This document shows positions 53,398-60,700 of a stretch of 64,000 nt of DNA, piece by piece. This DNA is from Paracoccus methylovorus. GTDB lineage: Bacteria; Pseudomonadota; Alphaproteobacteria; Rhodobacterales; Rhodobacteraceae. The DNA lies in the NCBI RefSeq assembly GCF_016919705.1, contig NZ_CP070368.1, positions 1,674,001-1,738,000 of the forward strand, written 5' to 3'. The notes beneath the pieces were generated by a model. The model was not told where the DNA came from. It did not search any database and saw only the letters and a program-made list of their open reading frames with translations. The position numbers were made by a program, and so were the translations under genes. Numbering within the stretch: position 1 is the stretch's first letter; every line of letters starts with the position of its first letter.

Positions 53398-54125
53398 CAC
53401 GCCCTCCTCCTGATCTGGTCGAGGGCGTATCCGCCCCATTGCTCGGCGCAGGCCCGGGCGATCCCGTCAAAAGTCCTGCTGCGGATTTTCCATCGGTCGC
53501 GGCCCGGGCTGGCGCGGTGGATCCCCGACCATGCCTTGTGCCGCTCGGGCTCGGTTGTCGCTTTCGGCGGGATCAGCCGCTTGGTGGCGGTCAGTTGCGG
53601 CAGGCCGCGCAGATAGAACCCGGTCGCCTTGAACGCCGTCTCGCCGAACCACCATGGCTGGACAATCTGGGGCTTGGGCAGATCTACCGGCATGCGCTCA
53701 CGGCCGTGCTTGTGCATGACCGGGTTTTCAACGGCTACGCGAGGGACGGGCGCCTTCCAGCAAGCTGAAAATAGCTCTGCGCCCTCGTCCAGAAGTCGCC
53801 ACATGATGGCGAGCCGCGTCTCGCGCGACAGGATCGGCCATACTGCCTTCTCGGCGGGGGTCGCATCATTAGGCGGGTTCTTGGGCGGATCGATCAGCCA
53901 CCGGACGCCGCTGTTGCATAGGCGCGTGCAGGGTGGATGGCAAACAACCAGCAGGTCCCAGCCATAGTCCAGATAATCCTGCACATTGCCGACGATGTGA
54001 TGATTGCTGCCGTCCTCTGCCGGTAGAAGATCGATCGAGGTGGCATCGTGCCCGAGGGCGGCAAAGGCCCGGCGCATTACGCCCGAGGTCTCGCACAAGA
54101 TGCCGACGCGAAGGGGACGGGTCAT
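53397..54125 (-). CDS. Phage cytosine-methyltransferase-like protein
   Basis: 242 residues. RVGILCETSGVMRRAFAALG resembles a SAM-binding motif I; LLVVCHPPCTRLCNSGVRW carries the PC dipeptide of cytosine-5 methylase motif IV; RVAVENPVMHKHG holds an ENP like motif VI. The later target-recognition and motif IX-X parts are reduced, so it may be a minimal methylase or an inactive relative. Such proteins are common in prophages, where they may mask phage DNA. Overlaps both neighbours by 4 bases (ATGA). Confidence 0.7.
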   Translation of the reverse strand: MTRPLRVGILCETSGVMRRAFAALGHDATSIDLLPAEDGSNHHIVGNVQDYLDYGWDLLVVCHPPCTRLCNSGVRWLIDPPKNPPNDATPAEKAVWPILSRETRLAIMWRLLDEGAELFSACWKAPVPRVAVENPVMHKHGRERMPVDLPKPQIVQPWWFGETAFKATGFYLRGLPQLTATKRLIPPKATTEPERHKAWSGIHRASPGRDRWKIRSRTFDGIARACAEQWGGYALDQIRRRA

Positions 54126-54847
54126 TCTGCCTCCATCCGGTCGATGTTGATTTCCCGGGCCTCGAATGAGACGGCGCAAACCCATGGGTTGCTGGCCCAT
54201 GGGGCGCGCTCGGCGTTCAGACTATCCCAAAGGTCACGGAACGCGGATTTCCCCGTGGCGCGGCCGTTCTCGGTCCCGAACCACCATGTTTCAGCCGGCT
54301 GCCCAATGTCATAAACCGGCCGTATCTGGCGTGTCTCAACACCCTCGGCCCTCGCATCTTCCTCGCTAATGTCCTGCAACCGCTGCACGCACACATCGGT
54401 GACGTGCAGGGTCAAGCGGCTAGCCCAGCGGGGCATGTGGATCGAGGGTCGCCATGGATAGCCGCGGACGGACTTGTCGGCGTCCGCAAGCGTATCGGCA
54501 GCAGCATAGCGTAGATCGCAGGTCCTGCTTTTGGTGGGCTGGTAATCCCCGAACGAAAGTCCCTGCCATTTCTCACGCACCCACAGGCGGTCACCGACCC
54601 GATAGGCTCCGATCCAGTCTGACCAGTCCAATCTTCCCTTGTCGCCTTCACCGCGTTTCAGCAGCCAATAATCTCCGCGCTCGCTGTCCTCCCAGCCCCA
54701 GCATGACGGGTCATGCGTGCAACCGCGTGGGCCGATATAATCGGGTTTGCATCCGGCGAGTTTGATCACCCGCCGCGTCTGCGTCTTACGGCCTTCGAGG
54801 ATCGCGCGGACCATGGGGCCGCTGAAAAGGATGGGGCGATCAGCCAT
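54122..54847 (-). CDS. Phage ASCH-like domain protein
   Basis: 241 residues. MADRPILFSGPMVRAILEGRKTQTRRVI is the N-terminal signature (positions 1-28) of a common phage family with an ASCH/PUA-like fold, followed by GDRLWVREKW and ISEEDARAEGVE, which are further family hallmarks. PUA-like ASCH folds bind RNA or modified bases; the phage role is unknown, and databases sometimes call it morphogenetic without evidence. Start ATG overlaps the upstream stop (TGATG); an in-frame GTG one codon earlier is possible. Confidence 0.8.
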   Translation of the reverse strand: MADRPILFSGPMVRAILEGRKTQTRRVIKLAGCKPDYIGPRGCTHDPSCWGWEDSERGDYWLLKRGEGDKGRLDWSDWIGAYRVGDRLWVREKWQGLSFGDYQPTKSRTCDLRYAAADTLADADKSVRGYPWRPSIHMPRWASRLTLHVTDVCVQRLQDISEEDARAEGVETRQIRPVYDIGQPAETWWFGTENGRATGKSAFRDLWDSLNAERAPWASNPWVCAVSFEAREINIDRMEAE

Positions 54848-55134
54848 CACCGTTCCCCCGCCAAAACAGCTCGGTCGTGTTCCGCCTGCCGGTCAGCTGC
54901 CGACGGAAAGAAGACAGCAGCGTGCCGGTTCAACACATGGGCCACTTTCAGCATCGTCTCATCGGGATCGGACCACATATCCTGCGGCATCAGCAGCAGC
55001 GGTGCCCGCAGCGGAATAGACGTGCAGCCGTCCGCCCTGCGGCGCGGCTTGTCGCCGCAGTAAACCGCCAGGGCGCCGCGCGTCGGGATCGTGCAGGACG
55101 TGGGCAGCACTGTGAAATATTCGTCATCAGCCAT
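54847..55134 (-). CDS. Small phage protein of unknown function
   Basis: 95 residues, MADDEYFTVLPTSCTIPTRG then CGDKPRRRADGCTSIPLRAP and LLMPQDMWSDPDETMLKVAH. Mixed composition, three cysteines, no membrane segment. Not recognised. It is the first gene of the minus-strand set, each gene of which overlaps the next. Its ATG shares bases with a divergent plus-strand ATG at 55133 (CATG). Confidence 0.6.
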   Translation of the reverse strand: MADDEYFTVLPTSCTIPTRGALAVYCGDKPRRRADGCTSIPLRAPLLLMPQDMWSDPDETMLKVAHVLNRHAAVFFPSAADRQAEHDRAVLAGER

Positions 55135-55309
55135 GGCGCACCTCGCATCCCTCGGGCTTTTCGCCCTCGGCCGTCGGCAGAAACCCTTTGCCCCGAAGGA
55201 CGGCCGGCGCTTCCAGTGCCGGGTCCATCGCGCGGGCTTCATGGACGATCCCGATGGCAAGAGTGTCCACGGCGTCGTGCAGGTCGAGGCGATGGTGGAA
55301 AATGGTTAA
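55133..55309 (+). pseudogene. 58-codon remnant before the gp10-like gene
   Basis: Reads MAHLASLGLFALGRRQKPFA, then RFQCRVHRAGFMDDPDGKSV and ends VVQVEAMVENG. Its stop overlaps the start of the gp10-like gene as late phage genes do. The latter half looks like a conserved domain end, and there is no full-length head-tail adaptor here, so I suspect the 3' end of a deleted phage gene joined to early-region DNA. It could equally be a chance frame. Confidence 0.3.
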
Positions 55310-55712
55310 GGGCTTGGACGAGGTTCAGGCTGACCTGATCCGGCGCCTCTACAACGTGCGACTGGCGGCGAAGCAGGAGGCGCGCACGCAGGGAGAGGGG
55401 GTCGCGGCGGCCGCCCGGTATCTTGCCCCTCACGATGATGGCGATCTGATTAGATCCATCCGTGTCGAAGATGTGGATTCGGTTACGACCAGCAAGGGCG
55501 AGCGCGATTTTATCGGCGTCTCGATAAAGGCAGGCGACGAAAAAACGGTCGTCACCAATAGCAGCGGCGGCCGGTTCCAGAACGCGAGGATTCAGGAGTT
55601 CGGGACGAAGGCACGGGCCGCAAATCCGTTCTTCTTCCCGGCGTGGAAAGCAAACCGTCGCCGGGTTCGATCTGCTATCAGCCGGGCTGTTCGGAAGGCC
55701 TGGACGAGCTAA
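55302..55712 (+). CDS. HK97 gp10-like tail completion protein
   Basis: 136 residues: MVKGLDEVQADLIRRLYNVR, AARYLAPHDDGDLIRSIRVE, FQNARIQEFGTKARAANPFF and FPAWKANRRRVRSAISRAVR. This is the HK97_gp10 pattern with the P-x-D/E-G-L sequence and the FGT-x-x-x-A-x-PF box. Such proteins end the tail tube at the head side. It opens the late module but has no capsid or portal genes before it. Its 3' end overlaps the convergent membrane-protein gene by 35 bases. Confidence 0.88.
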   Translation: MVKGLDEVQADLIRRLYNVRLAAKQEARTQGEGVAAAARYLAPHDDGDLIRSIRVEDVDSVTTSKGERDFIGVSIKAGDEKTVVTNSSGGRFQNARIQEFGTKARAANPFFFPAWKANRRRVRSAISRAVRKAWTS

Positions 55713-56073
55713 CCAGTGTCTCGCAGTAGCTTAGGCGGTCGCGCGTTGCGAAGGTGGGTGCGCTGTTGCTCTTACCCCACGCGACAATCAGTGCTGCGCA
55801 GTCCTCAGCCTCTTCTGCCGTATCAGCGAGGGTATTAACGCAAGCCGACAAATCCCCTTCCGTGCCTGCTAGCTGCAACGCTCCGGGGGAATACCAGTCT
55901 CCGACTGCAGCACGACAATCCGAAAATCGCTGCGCATCCCGGATTTGCTCGCGCAACTCAGCGTCAGCCTTCGCGGCTTGCCGCATTTGGTTGCGGTCAT
56001 ACAGCCAGAAAGATCCGGCGGCGATTACGACGATGCAGGCAGCGGCAACAAGGAATTGGACAGTTTTACTCAA
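55678..56073 (-). CDS. Membrane-anchored protein inside the late module, opposite strand
   Basis: 131 residues from a TTG start that has GGAGG 5 bases upstream. SKTVQFLVAAACIVVIAAGSFWLY is an N-terminal helix (about 2-25), then a soluble part with cysteine pairs (FSDCRAAVGDW, DLSACVNTL, AEDCAALIVAW, RLSYCETLV). Four regularly spaced cysteines suggest a periplasmic helical bundle with disulfides. Not recognised. Its orientation inside a plus-strand tail module and separate start signal fit a prophage cargo (moron) gene, for example in exclusion or envelope change. Confidence 0.55.
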   Translation of the reverse strand: MSKTVQFLVAAACIVVIAAGSFWLYDRNQMRQAAKADAELREQIRDAQRFSDCRAAVGDWYSPGALQLAGTEGDLSACVNTLADTAEEAEDCAALIVAWGKSNSAPTFATRDRLSYCETLVSSSRPSEQPG

Positions 56074-56105
56074 GGCATCCTCCACGGTTAGCGAAGGATA
56101 GTTCC

Positions 56106-56261
56106 ATGCCAAGACAAAGGAAATGGCGTGTCCTTCGCACTTTCGAGTGGGCGCCCAAACGCAACATCATCATGATTTACCGTGCCGGAGAAGTCCACGC
56201 TGGCCTGACGCGGGCCTGCCGCCAGAAGGCAGGCGACCGCATCGAAGAAATCCGGGGCTGA
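56106..56261 (+). CDS. Small phage protein before the tail tube gene
   Basis: 51 residues: MPRQRKWRVLRTFEWAPKRN, IIMIYRAGEVHAGLTRACRQ, KAGDRIEEIRG. AAGGA lies 7 bases before the ATG. The pattern R-x-F-x-W/H-P followed by a beta strand, AG-x-V and TRAC recalls short proteins often found between gp10 and tail tube genes in alphaproteobacterial phages. Role unknown. Confidence 0.55.
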   Translation: MPRQRKWRVLRTFEWAPKRNIIMIYRAGEVHAGLTRACRQKAGDRIEEIRG

Positions 56262-56320
56262 TCCCGGCCGCCCATTCCGTCGCACCCTTGGGCAAGGTGC
56301 TACATCATCAGGAGCCTACC

Positions 56321-56773
56321 ATGGCGAAACCAGTCACTTATGCTGGGTCGATGGTCGCGATCTATCTGGAAAGCACGACCCCCGGCCAGTTCACCCGCCC
56401 TTGCGGCCTGACAAGCCACACGGCCACTTTTACGAAGAATACAACCGAAGTGAACGTGCCTGATTGCGATGACCCAGAATTGGCTTCGTGGATCGAGCGC
56501 GGTGTTGAAAGTCTCGATTTCAACGCGTCAGGGAATGGCGTTCTCGCTGCCGAGGCGGTCGAGGTGTGGTGGGATGCCTTCAACACGACCGAAAGTATCA
56601 ATGCCCGGATCTATATCGGCGCCCCGGACAACGTGACGGATGGAAAATACTGGGCCGGGAAGGTCCACGTTACCAGCTTCGAGGTGTCTGGCGAACGTGG
56701 CGGCAAGGCGCAGGCAAGTATCGCCATCGTGTCGGATGGTGAGATGACCCTGAACGATGTGACGGCCCCCTGA
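56321..56773 (+). CDS. Phage major tail tube protein
   Basis: 150 residues, MAKPVTYAGSMVAIYLESTT then FTRPCGLTSHTATFTKNTTE, VPDCDDPELASWIERGVESL, YWAGKVHVTSFEVSGERGGK and SIAIVSDGEMTL. The layout matches small tail tube subunits of the lambda gpV/GTA gp9 type. AGGAG precedes the ATG by 7 bases. Followed immediately (TGATG) by the chaperone gene, as usual in siphophage tails. Confidence 0.88.
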   Translation: MAKPVTYAGSMVAIYLESTTPGQFTRPCGLTSHTATFTKNTTEVNVPDCDDPELASWIERGVESLDFNASGNGVLAAEAVEVWWDAFNTTESINARIYIGAPDNVTDGKYWAGKVHVTSFEVSGERGGKAQASIAIVSDGEMTLNDVTAP

Positions 56774-57213
56774 TGGAGCCGTTGCGCTGGAACTGGCCGA
56801 GCGGGGAAGATGAATTTCTTCTGCGCATCGGTGAACTTGAGGCGCTTGACGACCAAACCGCTCAGGGCGTTCTCGATCTTCGCTATCGCCTAATCCAAGG
56901 CCATGAACGAGGCGGCTTCGAGAATGCGCCGGTCAGGGTTCGGGAAATCCTAGCTTGTCTGCGGCTGGGCCTTATCGGCGCTGGCATGGATCGGCATATC
57001 GCGGAGCGGAAGGTCAAGCAGGCATTTGACGAGGCTGATATTGCCAGCCTGAACCTGCTGGCTTTCACGATCATCAGCCGTGCTTTCGCCGCGAAGGATC
57101 ATGACCCGTTGGGGGAGGCCGAGGGGGAAACGGAGAAAGCCGAATCCGCTTCTCCCGCGTCTACGGTAACGGCGCAGCCATCGGCTTCACCCCGGCCCAA
57201 GTCAAAGAAATGA
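56773..57213 (+). CDS. Tail assembly chaperone (GTA gp10-like)
   Basis: 146 residues: LRWNWPSGEDEFLLRIGELE and VLDLRYRLIQGHERGGFENA, VRVREILACLRLGLIGAGMD, ADIASLNLLAFTIISRAF. This is the alpha-helical tail-chaperone family also seen as gp10 in gene transfer agents. The C-terminal 35 residues are a Ser/Pro/Glu linker. Its stop overlaps the start of the 48-residue frame in the -1 frame, so the pair may behave like lambda gpG and gpGT. Confidence 0.85.
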   Translation: MEPLRWNWPSGEDEFLLRIGELEALDDQTAQGVLDLRYRLIQGHERGGFENAPVRVREILACLRLGLIGAGMDRHIAERKVKQAFDEADIASLNLLAFTIISRAFAAKDHDPLGEAEGETEKAESASPASTVTAQPSASPRPKSKK

Positions 57214-57356
57214 CATTCTGGGAGTTCCAGGCCTGCATGCAGGGATGGAACAAGTCTCAGGGCGGCGGGCACCATTACAACGGCGATCCTTTGACCGACG
57301 CCGAATACGACGCCTTGTGCGAATTGGGAGATATGTGGAATGGCGCAAACACCTGA
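57210..57356 (+). CDS. Second tail assembly chaperone (short, -1 frame)
   Basis: 48 residues: MTFWEFQACMQGWNKSQGGG, HHYNGDPLTDAEYDALCELG, DMWNGANT. The W-E-F-x-A-x-x-x-G-W opening matches the small second chaperone that follows gp10 in gene transfer agents and many siphophages. ATGA overlap with the previous gene at a purine-rich stop (AAG AAA TGA) allows either reinitiation or a -1 frameshift. It overlaps the next gene by 17 bases. Confidence 0.75.
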   Translation: MTFWEFQACMQGWNKSQGGGHHYNGDPLTDAEYDALCELGDMWNGANT

Positions 57357-57771
57357 GGCCGCGCTTGAACTGCCAATCGGCGTTGCGGCCGAGATCGACC
57401 GCCAGCGGCGCGAGGCCTTTGCCTGGGGCCGACAGGACTGCGCCCTTGGCTTGGTCAGCGGATCGGTGCGGGCCATCACGGGTGTCGATCTGGCGGTCGG
57501 TTATCGCGGCAAGTATCGCGGCCCCGCAGCGGCGCTGCGCATCCTGCGCGATGAGGGTTGCGAGACGCTGGCCGATTTCGCCGCGACCAAGCTGCCCGAG
57601 ATCGGCCCGGCCATGGCCCGGATCGGAGATGTGGGCGTGATCGAGGCCGATGGCCCGCTGGGTCAGGCGTTTTGCATTGTCGATGCCACCGGCCTGATCG
57701 TGATGACAGAAGCCGGGCACGGGCGCAGGCCGCGTGCCGACATGATCCGCGCATTCCGGGTCGGAGAATAG
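57340..57771 (+). CDS. DUF6950-family phage protein (NlpC/P60-like fold)
   Basis: 143 residues. FAWGRQDCALGLVSGSVRAI places a cysteine at position 34 as in NlpC/P60 peptidases (xDCxxL), and GKYRGPAAALRILRDEGCET plus GDVGVIEADGPLGQAFCIVD follow the DUF6950 pattern. The histidine normally paired with the cysteine is not visible (Gln at the expected place), so peptidoglycan cleavage is doubtful. In complete phages it lies between the tail hub and tip genes. Start region overlaps the chaperone. Confidence 0.8.
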   Translation: MAQTPEAALELPIGVAAEIDRQRREAFAWGRQDCALGLVSGSVRAITGVDLAVGYRGKYRGPAAALRILRDEGCETLADFAATKLPEIGPAMARIGDVGVIEADGPLGQAFCIVDATGLIVMTEAGHGRRPRADMIRAFRVGE

Positions 57772-57773
57772 CC

Positions 57774-60700
57774 TTGAAGAAAATCGCGATTATCGCCGCC
57801 GCGCTCGCGCTGGTGGCCGGTCCCGCTCATGCCGGGCCTGTGGCCGCTGCTGTCGCATGGGTAGGCAAAGTCCTCGCCGCGAACACGCTTATGGGCATCG
57901 CGGCCAGAATGGTCGTCAGCGCGGGCCTGTCCCTGCTGTCGCAGGCGCTAATGAAAAAGCCGTCGCAGCCCGGATCGGACGTCCAGTTCGACATCAAGCT
58001 GGGCGACGAACACCCGCTGACCTTCGTGGTCGGCGACTATGTGACGGCCGGCAAGCGCAAGTACCTCGGCTCATGGGGCACGAATACCCGGTTTATCACC
58101 GAGGTGATCGAGGTGTCGGCCCTGCCGCAGGGTTTGTCGGGCCTTTGGGTGGATGATGAGCCGGGCGTATTCGTCACGGGGCGGCGGGGCTATGTCCCGG
58201 CCTCGGCCAGCCCGTCCAACATCGGCAATATCACCGAAGGCGCGACCGTGCCGGGCGGCGCGCTCGACCTGGGCACGCCGCTGGACAACTACCGCGACAA
58301 TGCCGACAGCACCGAACCCCGGATCTGGGTCAAGTGGATCAATGGGACGCAAACCGCCGCCGATCCGCTGCTGACATGGGCATTCGGCGGCGACCCGGAT
58401 TACCCGTGGACCGCCGCCATGATCGGCACGGGGAAAAGCTATGCCATCGTCACGACGCAGTATGACCATGACACCCTGCTCAACTATCCCACCTATCTGT
58501 TCCAGCCTGCGCCGCTGGCGGTCTATGACCCGCGTCTCGACAGCACCAATGGCGGCAGCGGTCCGCAACGCTGGAACAACCCGGCAACATGGCAGCCAAG
58601 CCGCAACCCGGCCGTCATCGCCTATAACATCGCCCGCGGCATCTACTATGGCGGCGAATGGGTGTTCGGCGGCCGGAACCTGCCCGCGTGGCGGTTGCCG
58701 GTGGCGGAATGGATCGCTGCGGCGAACGAGTGCGATGCATCCGAACCGCTGGCCGGTGGCGGCTCCGAGCCGGCCTATCGTTGTGGTGCGGAAATCAGCG
58801 TGGACATGGCTGCGGCCGATGTGCTCGAAGAAATCGGCCGCGCCGGCAACATGCGGTTTGCCGAGGTCGGCGGCCAGTTGAAGCCCGTTGTCGGGCTGCC
58901 CGGTGCGGCGGTCTATTCCTTTACCGACGACGAGATCATCATCACCGAGGGGCAGAGCTTCCGGCCGTTTGTGCCGGTGTCGGAAACCTTCAACGCGATC
59001 AGCGCCACCTATCCCGAGCCGGCCGAGAAATGGGCGACCAAGGACAGCCCGGAATATATCGACACCGATGCTACGGCGGACGATGGCGACCGCTACCTGC
59101 CGACCTCGATCAGCTACCCGGCCGCCCCCTTTGCGCAGCAGGTGCAGCGGCTGCAACGGTCGATGCTGCAGGATTACCGCCGCATGCGTCGGCACCAGTT
59201 CCACCTGCCGCCGGAAGCCTATTCGCTGGAACCGGGCGTGGACATGGTGTCGTGGACCAGCCAGCGCAACGGCTACATCTCCAAGCTGTTCGTGGTGGAA
59301 TCGGTCGCCAAGACGCCGGGCATGAATGTGCTGGTCAGTCTGCGCGAGGTCGATCCGAGCGATTACGACTGGTCGTCAGATTTCGAAATGCCCGTCGTCA
59401 TCACCCCGCCCAAGGGACCGTCGCCCTATGTCCAGAATGTGCCCGGGCTGACGTTCACTGCGGCCAGCATCCGTGACGGCGCCGGGCAGCCGCGCCGGCC
59501 CGCCATCCTTGCCGCGTGCAGCAGCGACCAGACCGGCGTCACGGATATCCAGATACAGGCCCGCGTTGCGGGCGAAGATATCACCATCGACACGATCCGC
59601 CCCTATGTGGCGCCACATAGCTGGTACCTGCGGGACGTGCTGCCCGACACGCTCTATCAGTGCCGCGCGCGGCTCATGTCGCGGCTCACGCCGAAATCGC
59701 CGTGGTCCACATGGCACGACGTGGCGACGCTGGATATCACCCTGACCATCGAGGACATGGCCGACGATATCCTTGAGGAAATGAAGGATGTCGCGCGCCG
59801 GGCTGGCGTGACGCCGGTGGAAAGCCTGCCGGCCAGCGGTGAGCCGAACCAGATCGTCATGCTGGTGCCTGACGGCGTCCTGTATCGCTGGGACGAGGAT
59901 GCCGGGGAGTGGACGACCGCGATCTATGCGGGCATCCCTGACGGTGCGATTGATCCTGCAAAGTTTGCTCAGGGCATCGAGCCGGTCACCATCATAACCG
60001 ATCCACCACTGCCGACCACCAAGTCCACGGAACTGATTTTCTACGTTCCCGAGGGCAAACAATATCGCTGGAACGGTACTGCCTACATATCCTCGATTCC
60101 TGTCGTTGATCTCGACGGCCAGTTGATTGGCGATCAGCTTGAGGATAGCGCCGTTACGCCCGCTAAGCTTGCGGTCATTCCGGGTCATAACCTTGTAACC
60201 GATCCTAAAATGTTGATCCAAGCAGAATGGTTTTTGCAGAATTCCGTTGCTGCTTGGACGTATTCGCCCGGTAAGTGGTCACTCAATCTTGCTGCAATTG
60301 TGTCCACCCCTAACTTGCGCAACAGGGTTGGCGGCGTTCCTATTGGTGCCGGGCTGCGCTATCGTTCGTCGTTCACTGTCACAAATACAACCGCAACACA
60401 GTGCAACGTGCGGACGGGGTTCTTTTGGTACGATGAAAACGGCGCGTACATAAACGCAACTTGGGGAGCATATCAGGTTGTAAACGGCTCAACGCCGGTT
60501 GTGATCAGCGCCGACCTGAACGCATTAACCGGCGCTAAGTTTGCTGCGGCTGCCATTCAGTTCAACACATCCGGGGCGGCGAACGATGGTATCGTTGAGG
60601 TTTCGCAACCTGAAATGATACACATCAATTCGTCCGACACGATTGCCGATAGTGCCATTACCACTGCTAAGATCGTCAACGATGCGATTAATGCCGCCAA

